A DNA stretch of 64,000 nt from positions 19,744-83,743 of the forward strand of contig JAJSPD010000120.1 of NCBI GenBank assembly GCA_021307315.1, read 5' to 3'. The position numbers and the translations under genes were made by a program. Shown here piece by piece: positions 1-10,406 of the stretch (position 1 is its first letter; the number at the start of each line of letters is the position of its first letter). The notes below the pieces were generated by a model that was not told where the DNA came from, ran no database searches, and saw only the letters and a program-made list of their open reading frames with translations. Origin of the DNA: Bisporella sp. PMI_857 (taxonomy: Eukaryota; Ascomycota; Leotiomycetes; Helotiales; Helotiaceae).

Positions 1-31
1 GCGAGTGACGATCTTGGTGGAGAACAGCCCC
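1..31. repeat. Left copy of an inverted repeat that brackets the NLR gene
   Basis: The first 31 bases are the reverse complement of 4671-4701 with two mismatches; similarity fades over about the next 10 bases. The pair encloses the whole HET-NLR gene. The left copy sits on the window edge, so the repeat may extend outside. The stretch from 32 to 198 holds only the 3' flank of the receptor gene; I see no other gene in it. Confidence 0.75.
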
Positions 32-198
32 ATATGCCCGACTCCGAACGGTCACGTGGTATTTTGCCAGGAACTAGTCGATGTTGGCAGAGGTGCCTCA
101 CTTAAAAGCTCAAACACTCACGCTAAGTACTGATAGATTACAAATTGTTAGCCTATTACGAATATTTATATTACAGTACACTTTGAAATCTATCAAGT

Positions 199-3100
199 TT
201 ACCTATCTGCAGGACTCTGCATTAACAATAAAACATCCTCTTGCTCAGCCTTCCATACATCTAAAGCTGTGCAGGATGAAATAGAATGCGGATGATTAAC
301 TCCCAAGACACGTTTCTGAGATCGTACACAATCTTCCATAAGTCTTACAGCTTCAATTTTTTTGCCGTTTCCCTTCCACGTGAACGCCAAGTTGTTCATG
401 CTTGTCAGCGTTGAAGGGTGGTCCACTCCGAGCTTCGTCTTGCTCGTCTCCATGACTTGCACCTCCAGCTTTTCCGCATCATCCCACCGGCCTTGGTTCC
501 AAAGCGTCGATGCCAGGTTGGCCATGCTCGCCAGCGTGTCTGGGTGGTCCACTCCGAGCTTCGTCTTGCGAGTCTCCATGACTTGCACAAACAGCTCTTC
601 CGCATCATCCCACCGGCCTTGGTTCCAAAGTGTCGATGCCAGGTTGGCCATGCTCGTCAGCGTTGAAGGGTGGTCCACTCCGAGCTTCGTCTTGCTCGTC
701 TCCATGACTTGCACCTCCAGCTTTTCCGCATCATCCCACCGGCCTTGGTTCCAAAGCGTCGATGCCAGGTTGGCCATGCTCGTCAGCGTGTCTGGGTGGT
801 CCACTCCGAGCTTCGTCTTGCTCGTCTCCATGACTTGCACCTCCAGCTCTTCCGCATCATCCCACCGGCCTTGGTTCCAAAGCGTCGATGCCAGGTTGGC
901 CATGCTCGCCAGCGTGTCTGGGTGGTCCACTCCGAGCTTCGTCTTGCGAGTCTCCATGACTTGCACGTCCAGCTCTTCCGCATCATCCCACCGGCCTTGG
1001 TTCCAAAGCGTCGATGCCAGGTTGGCCATGCTCGTCAGCGTGTCTGGGTGGTCCACTCCGAGCTTCGTCTTGCGAGTCTCCATGACTTGCACAAACAGCT
1101 TTTCCGCATCATCCCACCGGCCTTGGTTCCAAAGCGTCGATGCCAGGTTGGCCATGCTCGTCAGCGTTGAAGGGTGGTCCACTCCGAGCTTCGTCTTGCG
1201 AGTCTCCATGACTTGCACAAACAGCTTTTCCGCATCATCCCACCGGCCTTGGTTCCAAAGCGTCGATGCCAGGTTGGCCATGCTCATCAGCGTGTCTGGG
1301 TGGTCCACTCCGAGCTTCGTCTTGCTCGTCTCCATGACTTGCACGTCCAGCTCTTCCGCATCATCCCACCGGCCTTGGTTCCAAAGCGTCGATGCCAGGT
1401 TGGCCATGCTCGTCAGCGTTGAAGGGTGGTCCACTCCGAGCTTCGTCTTGCGAGTCTCCATGACTTGCACAAACAGCTTTTCCGCATCATCCCACCGGCC
1501 TTGGTTCCAAAGCGTCGATGCCAGGTTGGCCATGCTCGTCAGCGTGTCTGGGTGGTCCACTCCGAGCTTCGTCTTGCTCGTCTCCATGACTTGCACGTCC
1601 AGCTCTTCCGCATCATCCCACCGGCCTTGGTTCCTGTACGTCGATGCCAGGTTGGCCATGCTCGTCAGCGTTGAAGGGTGGTCCACTCCGAGCTTCGTCT
1701 TGCTCGTCTCCATGACTTGCACCTCCAGCTTTTCCGCATCATCCCACCGGCCTTGGTTCCAAAGCGTCGATGCCAGGTTGGCCATGCTCGCTAGCGTGTC
1801 TGGGTGGTCCACTCCGAGCTTCGTCTTGCGAGTCTCCATGACTTGCACAAACAGCTCTTCCGCAGCGTTCCATTTGCCCTTCATGTTATATGCTAAGCCT
1901 ACCATCGCCATACTGCTCAGCGTATCATTGTGCTCATTACCAAGAATTTTCTTTCGAACTTTCATTGCATGAACCGCCATATTCTTGGCCTCTATACCTT
2001 TTCCCATTCTCCAGGCGTACCATGCTGCGTTGTAAAGTACTGAAGCCCAATCTGTTAAAGATTCTTGTTCCTCTGGCTTCTGTGTTGCTGCCGATTGCGC
2101 GTGTGGGAAAAGCGCCTGGCATCTTTCCCAATTCTCGTATTCTCCCGTTGGAAGCTCTGTGCAAAGATTCTTGATAAACTGTTGTTTCCACCGCTCGTGC
2201 TGCTTGCTAGCTTTCAGCCACTCTCGTGTGGCCAGCTGCACCAGCCTATGCATTTCGAAGGTCGTGCCGTCCAGACTAACGGAGATGAATGAGTAATGTC
2301 GTAAGGCCAAGAGATCGTCTTCAAGCCCATTATTCACGCTAGACTGTGATCCTTCATCTTCATCGTTATTACTATACCCAGCATCGATATCAGTATAATT
2401 GTCATCGTTACTCTTTTTCTGGTCGTGGTGTGACTGCTTTTCTCGACTTCGAAGTAGGGCTTCTGGGATTCCTTGCCGGTCAAAAAAGCTTATAAGCGAC
2501 AATAAATCAGCAGCTGTTGGTCGTATCTCACGGATGTGGTCGAACGATATCTGCCATGTGATAATGATAGAGTTCTTCGCGTTATGATCTCGACGGAGCT
2601 GTCCGCTATCGCAATTAAGGAGGCTAGTTTTCTTACGATCGCTCTTTCGAAAGTCTTGGAGATATTGTCGCACGGAATAGCGCGGTGCCCTTTGGGAGAT
2701 ATATGCAGCAGCCTGAACAATAGCGAGAGGCATATACTCGAGGACCGCAGCGAGCTCATCAATGTCCTTGTCGTCGCCGTGCCATCTTAGCTTCCTTTCA
2801 AAGAGTGCCAGCCCATCTGCACTGTCCATCGGTTCAACTGTAATGATGTTGCGCGGTTCAACTACCTTGAGAGCGGCGCTTTTGCTTCGTGTTGTTATAA
2901 GAATTGATCCATTCCGGCATTGCGGGAGATATTCTACGAGCGGTCGTACTTTCTCACTTCCTCTGCTGTTCGTATGCCTATCCTGATCGGTGCTTGGAGC
3001 GACGAGGAAGTCAGCATCGTCCACATTATCCAGTATAAGAGCCCACTTCCCTTTCTTTTCGTCGTACAGCTAGTCGTGCACGAGCTGGAAGATATCGGCT

Positions 3101-4287
3101 TGTGGATTCTGTCGTCCAGAGATCTTGACGTAGTTTGCAATATCTCGAAAGCTTTGCTCGAATCGGGCGGCATTGCTTGCGTGAACCCAGAACACCCATG
3201 TCTCCGGCGAGCGGTCTCGAGTTCGATAGGCGTATTCGATGGCGAGTTGCGATTTGCTTCACAGCCGTTAGCAATCTGTATTGATAAAAGCTTTTGGGCT
3301 TACCCGACGCCGCCCAGGCCAACGAGCGCAGTCCGAGATCCTAAGACAGCGCATTTCTCGTGAATCTGATCAAGTATCGCTCGCTCGACAAAGTCTGTGT
3401 CGCGACTGAAGGGTATGACGATCGACGGGTTCGGTGAAGTCTCTGGTTGTTCTGCGGGTCGGGACGTCATTAGCGCGGGGTCAGCTTCGACTTTTGCGAC
3501 TTACCAGGAAGTGCGTCAGGCATTAGTCGTTGGGATAGGACTTACTTTTCAAAGGTCTGTCAATTGCCTCCTAGAGCCGCAGAAAAGCCTTGACTTCTCC
3601 TTCGCTATAAAGAAGTGGCATCTGGACATCGAAAATCCCAAAGAGCGAATATGCCTTGTCTTCTTCACGTGTAGTTTGTCGACTTTTTGCCCACGAGAAT
3701 CGTTCATCGACGTCAAATTGGGAGAAGGAGTTTTCTCGAAGCGCCGTGGCAGGGACTCCCGTAATCTCGTAGATTTGTTGCTCGAGAGTTCTCTTATTAC
3801 CTAGAATCTTGCTTTCCCGAGAATAGAATTCAACTAATCTTGGAGCAAGGAGTTCTTGTAAAGTCCAGCCTCGTGTAAACCATTTGCTTGCTCGGAAAGC
3901 AGATTCCCAAGTACACACAGCAGACGTATCACTTGCTTTTCGCTTTCGTATCGAAACATCAGATAAGTAGACATAGCATCTGGCCGCTTTCTGATACCAG
4001 CGAAACATCGAGTTGATAGCTTCAGAGAGCTCAGCGCTGCTCGATTTGTCGATGCAGTATGTGTCAACCCAGAAGTATTTCAAACCATCACGCTTAGCCT
4101 GTTCTCCGCAGAATTGTATCTTGCTATAGCCGCCAGCTTTACTCTTGCTCGTACCGTCTGTCAGGTCCTTGAAGGTAACCTCGTCCGTTCCCCACCTGTG
4201 TGAAAGTATGGCATAGTTGGGTATGGCGCTTTCAAAGAACTCGGTCAGGCTGAGGTTGCCATCATCGTCGGACTGTAGCAGACGCAT
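199..4287 (-). pseudogene. HET domain-NB-ARC-TPR NOD-like receptor, two nonsense changes
   Basis: This is a fungal NLR of the heterokaryon-incompatibility type, an intracellular sensor whose HET domain triggers cell death. Translation starts at 4287. The HET domain shows YAILSHRWG near residue 25, then YFWVDTYCID and GWTLQELLAP. An intron at 3452-3545 joins it in phase to the NB-ARC domain. Walker A (GLGGVGKSQLA) is rebuilt across a second intron at 3257-3303; Walker B is KWALILDNVDD, followed by ILITTRS and a winged-helix region. The C-terminus has about 14 TPRs of kinesin light-chain type. Two in-frame TAG codons interrupt it: 3571-3573 (expected Gln in LRL-x-EAIDR) and 3070-3072 (expected Trp in VHD-x-LYDEKKGKW). 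Both fit CpA-to-TpA transitions, one on each strand. The frame is otherwise intact, so recent inactivation (or an assembly error) is likely. It lies just upstream of the right end of a TIR element. Confidence 0.93.
400..1785 (-). repeat. Eleven near-identical 126-bp TPR repeats
   Basis: Eleven tandem 42-residue TPR units (consensus start MANLASTLWNQGRWDDAE) lie head to tail with almost no divergence. They are flanked by more diverged units at 274-399 and 1786-2000. Differences are limited to a few positions: Lys/Glu before LxVQ, Glu/Asp/Phe at x in LxVQ, Ser/Arg in ETxKTK, Asp/Ser in HPxTL, Thr/Ala/Met in TLxS; one unit has YR for LW. Such homogeneity with restricted variation is known for repeat domains of fungal STAND receptors and points to unit shuffling or gene conversion. 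Confidence 0.95.
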
Positions 4288-4670
4288 TATTCAAAAGGTT
4301 CGAGGATCGCAGTAGAGTAGGGTTTCGGGTAGTTGTTAAGCCGTCGAATCAATATAGATGCGGAGTGAAGTTGGAGAAAACGTCGTGTTGAGGCTGGCGG
4401 ACTCAGCTTGGGCAGCCTCGGGGCAATGACATTGTCGTACATCATTGGAAGCGCGCAAGACCGGTCTCGCTCAGGCTGGAATTCCGGAAGCCATAGGCAT
4501 ATCATATCCAAAATCAATTTCGATTGAGCATGATTTGTTTCTGTCGCTGCAAAGGAAGCTGAAGGAATGGAGAGTAAATGACAAAAAACAAAATCCTGAA
4601 TTTACCTTCGATATTTGGAGTTCGATTCTGTAGCCTTGAATCTCAGGCAGTAAGTTTCTGTAGGGTGTAC
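4288..4670. other. Upstream region of the NLR gene
   Basis: This stretch lies 5' of the receptor start on the minus strand and should hold its promoter. Short ORFs here have no recognisable domain, and I see no clear TATA box. It ends at the right copy of the inverted repeat. Confidence 0.4.
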
Positions 4671-4701
4671 GGGGCTGTTCCCCACTAAGATCGTCACTCG
4701 C
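4671..4701. repeat. Right copy of the inverted repeat bracketing the NLR
   Basis: Reverse complement of window positions 1-31 (29 of 31 bases identical). The same stretch also aligns loosely with about 10596-10640 in the right arm of the 5.9-kb element, so it may be a conserved internal part of the element arm rather than a terminus. A palindrome, GGTACggaGTACC, follows at about 4711-4723. Confidence 0.7.
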
Positions 4702-5092
4702 TTCGATCCGAGGTACGGAGTACCGAATCGCGTGACGATCATACCTAGATTTGCACGCCACAGCAGCCGTAAGGCTGACAACGACTTCCTATATGGTTAG
4801 GGCGCTAAAGAGCTCGAATAAGATCTTTTTATAGGTATTAGAAGTACTGAGAGCCTACAGATAAAGCGGTGATTAGAAAAAGTACGTTTCGCTACAAAAT
4901 GAGACCCTTTGTAATCAGCCGTAGCGGCGACGATATGAATATGGTTTTCTAGTAAAAGGGGTTGAAGATGTCTTAGAATAGCCATAGAATCTAACTTTCA
5001 AAACATTATAGAGAATTATTATAATTTACGTAGGTTTTATGATGCCTAAAGTCGAAGTACCTGTTATTTTTTCCGGCACGCAGGGATGCACG
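4671..5092. mobile_element. Right arm of a TIR element next to the NLR (element B)
   Basis: About 420 bases align base for base, with many differences, to 10600-11039, the right arm of element A. Shared landmarks include GCACGCCACAG (4754; 10682) and AGAATAGC (4975; 10904). The arm ends at 5069-5092 with TTCCGGCACGCAGGGATG, the same type of TIR end as in element A. The left end would lie outside the window; if so the receptor gene is cargo of this element. No gene is seen within the arm. Confidence 0.65.
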
Positions 5093-5131
5093 ACGTCCAT
5101 CACTGCGTGCCGGAAAACACTGCGTGCCGGG

Positions 5132-5844
5132 ACGGATCTATGGTTTGAAGGTTTTAACTCCCCACCACATATTGGTAAAAAGTTGAAGTTGGTTTCCAAT
5201 TACTCTTTTACTAATAATCTAGCGGCCTTTGCTTTGCAGTAAGAAAATATTGAAGTTCTGATTAACAATCCTTTGTCCTGTTGACAGCGGTGAAAGCTAA
5301 TTGAACGCTTCCCCCTTGTTCAAATATGGTTATCGGCTCTTCCCCAAAATTCGGGGCTATATTATAGAGCTCCTATTAAGCTCAGACACGGCTTCCAAGT
5401 TTAAAGATATAAAGCACAAGAAAACTTGCCTGCCAGGAGGGCGAAGACTCAACACCTGTATGTGGTGCCCTCTACGAACCTTCAGCGTTTTACGTCTGGA
5501 GAGCCGAGATTGAGTCAATTCAAGCTGGAGTCGAGAACGCACGGTACAACGCAACAACACTCGAAACAGAGGCCCTTTCAGCTCGAATCAAAGACTATAC
5601 AGCTGTATATAGCAAAACCTATTCTACAGTACTCGCCGTTCAGTTACCTGCGCGCTGGCAGGGCGACAGTCAGTCGAATACCCTCTGGAGTATGAAAAAT
5701 TTTTCACTCGACCCACTTTTATTTTGAGCCTCAATTCGACTTCGAAGCAATTCTTTGCGACTGTATCTATCTACCATTTTACGGTTTCCATGCCCTTCGC
5801 CAAGGGGGACTAACCTCTGGGCACCTAGTACGAGCCATGACCGG
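5132..5844. other. Left arm of element A, no gene seen
   Basis: No ORF with a recognisable domain or likely intron was found between the left TIR and the LTR-like fragment. Confidence 0.4.
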
Positions 5845-6012
5845 TGTTGACTACTAAGAAAACGACGAGAATAAGCCTTGGGAAGGAAACAGCAGGGCCG
5901 GCAAGAAGGAAAGGGTATTTGCAGAAGAAGAGAAAAGTTTAGAAGTGGTTTTGAGAGTCAAATGAAAAGGAAGAGAATGCTTTGGTTATATACAGGGACT
6001 CGATCCCCAACA
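5845..6012 (-). mobile_element. Possible solo LTR or LTR fragment
   Basis: On the minus strand this 168-base segment begins TGTTGGGGATCGAG and ends AGTAGTCAACA. It has the TG...CA ends with a 5-base inverted TGTTG/CAACA terminus expected of an LTR, and a pyrimidine-rich stretch before the end. No obvious target duplication flanks it, and minus-strand sequence beyond 5845 could be leader of a retrotransposon. No gag or pol was found. Confidence 0.45.
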
Positions 6013-6266
6013 TTCACTGGTATATATGAGAGGTTTTTGGAAGAAGTGTGTTAAGGCTACTAGTCTATTAATATTGGCTAGTGCAGTCCTTGTAGGGTAC
6101 TTGTGCTCCTGCGTCTTTCTTTTTACTCTCGGACATAGCATATAGGACCACAGTATTTGTTACTGTTATTAGGATTGCGAAGCTCACGAGAAGGGCCTGC
6201 CTGAGAGCCAGGCCTGGGGGCCTAGCCGTGTTACATAGTCCTCGACTGATACAGCACGTTAAAAGG

Positions 6267-6285
6267 AATAATAATAATAATAATA
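6267..6285. repeat. (AAT)n microsatellite
   Basis: About six AAT units in a row. Confidence 0.9.
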
Positions 6286-6550
6286 AAACTTGCCTGCCGG
6301 ACTTATCCGGACAAAAATGGGAGTAGCATAAAATGCCAAGCAACCAAATAAGCGAGGGAGGATATATCGTCCTTTGTATTCACCGCCACGCTAGTAGCAT
6401 TTAATTATGCTATTTATATATATCACGTGGAGGTGTGGCGTTCTTCCAGAAGGTTCCATCGGCAGCCACTTGTCCAGTTCTGTACAGAGTTGCCACATGT
6501 ACTGTTCCAGTCCATCCCATTTCTATGCAAGGTACGGAAGGTAATGCCTT

Positions 6551-8334
6551 ATGAGCGACCGCGCAAGTAAAGCCCTTGCAGAGGCGTCTCTGCCAGGAGA
6601 GCCTCGAACATATGATGCTATATCAAAGCGTAGTGGAGTGCCATCTAGTACTCTATACTATCGCGATCATGGGCGTCGCTCGAAAGAAGAGAAGGCCCAA
6701 GGCCAACAATACCTCACTCCAGCAGAGGAGAAAGCCCTTGTAATGTATATGAAACAGATGGCTGACCTGGGGAATCCTGTACGAATCAAGTACATACCGT
6801 CCCTCGCCTTTAGTATCGCCCGCCGGCGCTCCACGACAAACAGACCGACGAAGCCACCGCATAGGAACTGGGCTCAAGCCTTCTAGAAGCATCATCTAGA
6901 TCTAAAATCACGACGGATGAAGGCGATGGACTGGAAACGCCATGAGATAAATATATATGATAAGATATTACACTGGTTTGAGGTAATTGGGACGGTTTTG
7001 AAGGATTCGGCTATTCTGCCAGAAAATGTCTATAATATGGACGAGACAGGAGTTATGCTGTGCATGCTCAATTCTGTCAAGGTCCTTGTAAGTAAAGACG
7101 ATCGGCGAGATTATAGAGGCGCAGGCGTCAAGCGAACGACGGTGACTGCCATAGAGTGTATCAGTGCAAACGGTAGGTCTTTGTTGCCAATGATTATTTG
7201 GCCGGCCACTACCCATCGAGGTAATTGGACTACTTTCCCCACGCCTGGATGGCATTATGCGTGCTCGGAATCTGGATACACCGATTCCAAGATTAGCTTG
7301 GAGTGGCTCAAGCATGTCTTCGATCCTCAGACCAAAGGACAGGCTAACAACAAACCACGAGTGTTAATTTCGGACGGCTTTGGAACGCACGAAACCCTAG
7401 AAGTGTTGGAGTTCTGCTTTGAAAATAACATTCGTCTTTGTCGTCTCCCCTCCCATACTACCCACAAACTTCAGCCTTGTGATGTGGGAGTTTTTGCACC
7501 ACTCAAGGAAGCCTATCGAGATGAGGTTGATCGGCTGTTTCGAGGAGGTATAAATACAATTGGCAAAGAGCATTTTACCTCTGTGTACAGCCTTGCAAGA
7601 GAGAGGGCGTTCACAAAAAGAAAATATCACGTCCGCATGGGCGGCTTGTGGTTTGTTTCCATTCAATCCAGACAGAGTAATGAGGAAAACACCGAAGCCC
7701 CCCCCCTCTTTTGACTGCTTCAACGGCCGTTGATATGGAGGTAGGTTTGCGTCAACAAGATGAAGTGCTACAAACGCCTGTGACGCCAGTAACAGCAGAA
7801 GCTATTATGTCGCTACATGACCTGATCAAGCAGGATACCTATACTCTAGACGAGACAAGCATGCCACGGCTACAGAGGCATATACAGAAGCTTGCCAAAG
7901 CCGGCCAAACATCCATTGCCTATCGTGCCCTTCTCGAAGAACAAAATTCACTCGTGACTAGTATAAACGACGAGGCCAAAACCCGTCGGTCAACCAAGTC
8001 CGTAGTGCTAGGGAAGGGACAGGGGAAAGTAATGAGTTACGAGGACATTGAGGAGGCACGAGCAAAGCGTGCTGAGAAAGATGCCATGAAAGGCAAAGGA
8101 AAACGTGGTCGGAAGCGCAAGAGTACTGCGTTGGAGGCGGTAGCGGAAGCGGAGCCAGAAGTGGCACACACTGGGCAAGAGGTCATAACAGCCAAGACGA
8201 AACGTGGCCGGAAGCGTAAGAATGCTGTACAAGAGGCAGAGGGGCTAGAGCCAGAGCCAGAGCCAGAGCCTGAAGTGGAACAGACGACCCAGGCATCAGT
8301 ACCATGGAGAGCACCAGTGGCACCTATGTATTAG
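6551..8334 (+). pseudogene. pogo/Fot-type DDE transposase, broken
   Basis: Cut-and-paste transposase of the Tc1/mariner-pogo superfamily. The start at 6551 begins an N-terminal helix-turn-helix (GVPSSTLYYRDHGR). The DDE-superfamily endonuclease domain shows its three acidic sites as NMDETGV, LISDGFGTHET and QPCDVGVFAPLK. The C-terminus is basic (KRGRKRK twice, AT-hook-like) with an acidic EPEPEPEPE run. Three lesions are visible: an in-frame TAG at 6884-6886, a one-base shift in an A-rich run near 7614-7624, and a second shift at the run of nine C at 7698-7706. Full length would be near 590 codons. It may be the engine of element A or a nested insertion; I could not identify separate TIRs around it. 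Confidence 0.9.
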
Positions 8335-8917
8335 TTACAGCGCAGATCGCGGAGAACTGGATCGCTGGAAGAAGAATAGAATCAAGGTGAGTCTCATGAG
8401 GCTTGCGCAGGCCTCGCGACTAATTACACAATTGAAGTCAGTCATTGCATTACCGGCGTATATAGAAGGGATGAGTCACAATACCATAATTGTAATCACT
8501 TTCGGTGCTACTATTTATATTGATTCTCTCTCTGTGACTGCATTTCTCTTCAGATGTCACCAACTTTAGTTACCCGGTTCGTCCTTTGTACCCCCCAACA
8601 ACGATAAACTTTTCGCGTCCAGTTTTAGCGAAAATCCTGCAGACTGTGGATCACTGATAGCGTTGTAAGCCGATTGGAAGCGCTTTCTGATAAATCTTGC
8701 TCGGACGCCAACTGAAGAACTTATCCGGAGCCTTTGGATAGGTGACACGTTGCAAGGCACTATGTGCTTCATGGGGTTTGGAGCATTGTTGAAAAAGAAG
8801 CAGATTGCGATATGAACGAACAACATATATCGACAAGATTCAGTCCCACAGGAGACCTTAGAACTTGACTTTCTCGGAGAAGCGCAACTCAATACTGCTG
8901 GCTGGCCGACAGAGACG
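8335..8917. other. Spacer between transposase and small gene, no gene called
   Basis: Holds the transposase 3' flank and the 5' flank of the small spliced gene. A minus-strand ORF (8566-8931, 121 codons) has no recognisable domain and was not called. Confidence 0.35.
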
Positions 8918-9215
8918 ATGTGCGAGTTCAAAAGCCGTGTCAGCAGTTGCGGACATTATAAGGCGACGCTGTCGGCACCATGCGATGACGCTAAGAAAAA
9001 CAAGACGCCGTGCAGCTATAGTAGCAGTTCAGAAGATGCGAGTACTACAGGAGGGTTGTGTTACCTGCCTGGATGCGATAAAAAACCTGGAGGTAAACGC
9101 GAAGGTCCGGGTAAGTTTTTTCCGTCCGTTGTCCGTGTAGTTCTGCTGATGTCCTTTAGGTGGCCGCTCCGATGGTGGCTTTGACCCTGACAGCGTTGAT
9201 TGGGACGACTTCTGA
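8918..9215 (+). CDS. Small Cys-containing protein, 82 aa, one intron
   Basis: Predicted by splicing exon 8918-9110 to 9160-9215. The intron 9111-9159 has a GTAAGT donor, CTGAT branch site and TTTAG acceptor. The product has six Cys within its first 55 residues (spacing resembles SCGHYKATLSAPCDDAKKNK, then TPC, LC, GC) and a Gly/Asp-rich tail ending SVDWDDF. No signal peptide is visible, so it is probably intracellular. Similar short 'CGH...PC' proteins occur in filamentous fungi, but I know no function. Its second exon overlaps the 3' end of the convergent kinase gene by about 60 bases. The clean splice with continued frame is the main support. Confidence 0.65.
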
Positions 9216-10406
9216 CTCGTTCAAAGCGGATAATGATGATGAAAGAATGGAGATTGCATTTCGAAGTGGAATACGAGGAGGGACCTCTGCCATAGCGAGG
9301 AGCGAGATTCTGCTTAGCACTTTATACTCCATCGAATCATACGTAGCATGAGCCATTGCGGAGAGAATTTGCCCCAGTGCCCAAATATCGTTCTGTTTCC
9401 GTGCTTCGATATCTTGAGACAATGGTTCCGGTAAAGATCTCATCTCTGGCGATAGCCACTTTCGAGTTGTGCCTCCTCTCCCACTGATATCGATAAGTAT
9501 AGCATGCATGTTTCTGCTGAGGACGATATTCTCTGGCTTCAAATCCATGTGCGCTATGCCATTTCGATGAAGGGCATCAAGTGTACGGGTGATCTCTAGT
9601 GCCCATTGATGCCAGGGGTAGTTGGGCTTTGGTGATTGCAATACATCTTTCAACCTGCCGTTTGGATGATACTCGAGAAGAATGCCTTGCAGACTGGTGA
9701 GAGAATCGTCTCCGATAGCCTTCGTAGTTCGGTATGGATTGTTGGAGACGACGACCGCAATGAGCTGGACGATACCCTCAGTGCCTTGCATCTGTTCCAA
9801 ATTTTGTAGTTCCTGTTCCAGAGCATCACTATCGTTTGGTATGTAAAGTGGCCTGTCCACTTCCTTGTAGACATACTCATCACAGTCAACGTGGACCAAA
9901 TTCACGCCCATGCTAAACTCCTTCATCTTTTTGATTGCTGACAGGTCTCTGGCAGGGACGCAACTGTCACAGCTATTGTATACCGGGTATCGCACTTGAT
10001 ACGGATCTTTCTGTATGCGAAGCCAGAGGCCGTCGATAACGGAGTACTCGCTTTCCATATCTAAGGGTGTCTTCAAACAAAGGATCTGACAATGCGTATC
10101 GTGCTCGCGTGTGAGAAGTAATTCGGTAACTGTGTCATTGAGGAGCTGTATAGCCTGAAAGTCGATACAGAGACAGAGGTTTTCGAGATCTTTCCGACGT
10201 TTTGTCACTTTGGCAAAGGTATTGTTCTGAGGTAATTGAAGAATTCCCTGGAAGGTAAGTTTGACATGCCACTTGCGGTCAAAAGAATCAAGAACAAAAG
10301 TCAACCACCGTTTCTTGGGCTCTAATCCCCTTCCTTCCGTCTCTTCTCCGTACGTCTTTGGCGCAAAGCAGATCGACCATGAGGATAGGCTTGGAGTCGT
10401 AGACAT
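9156..10406 (-). CDS. Protein kinase-domain protein with altered DFG motif
   Basis: About 416 residues from the Met at 10406 (an upstream Met at 10550 is in frame but precedes low-quality sequence). The first 150 residues resemble no domain I recognise. The kinase domain follows: YVYKEVDRP supplies the probable beta-3 lysine (about 181), LLEYHPNGRL the hinge, HMDLKPENIVL the catalytic loop (Arg of HRD replaced by Met), and DISGRGG stands where DFG is expected. Next come WLSPEM for APE and DIWALGQIL in the F helix. Metal-binding Asp and Asn are kept, so activity is possible though atypical. Intact and of normal composition, it is cargo of element A with no close regulatory clue. Some fungal selfish genes also carry kinase-like domains, but no such link can be shown here. 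Confidence 0.85.
   Translation of the reverse strand: MSTTPSLSSWSICFAPKTYGEETEGRGLEPKKRWLTFVLDSFDRKWHVKLTFQGILQLPQNNTFAKVTKRRKDLENLCLCIDFQAIQLLNDTVTELLLTREHDTHCQILCLKTPLDMESEYSVIDGLWLRIQKDPYQVRYPVYNSCDSCVPARDLSAIKKMKEFSMGVNLVHVDCDEYVYKEVDRPLYIPNDSDALEQELQNLEQMQGTEGIVQLIAVVVSNNPYRTTKAIGDDSLTSLQGILLEYHPNGRLKDVLQSPKPNYPWHQWALEITRTLDALHRNGIAHMDLKPENIVLSRNMHAILIDISGRGGTTRKWLSPEMRSLPEPLSQDIEARKQNDIWALGQILSAMAHATYDSMEYKVLSRISLLAMAEVPPRIPLRNAISILSSSLSALNESEVVPINAVRVKATIGAAT

Noticed and set aside
362..1972. Plus-strand ORF of 536 codons
   Set aside because: Antisense shadow of the 126-bp TPR repeats; a stop-free unit repeated in frame makes every frame long.
6368..8590. 11-bp direct repeat CGTCCTTTGTA on both sides of the transposase
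   Set aside because: No terminal inverted repeats adjoin it and the length fits chance; not a TA duplication.
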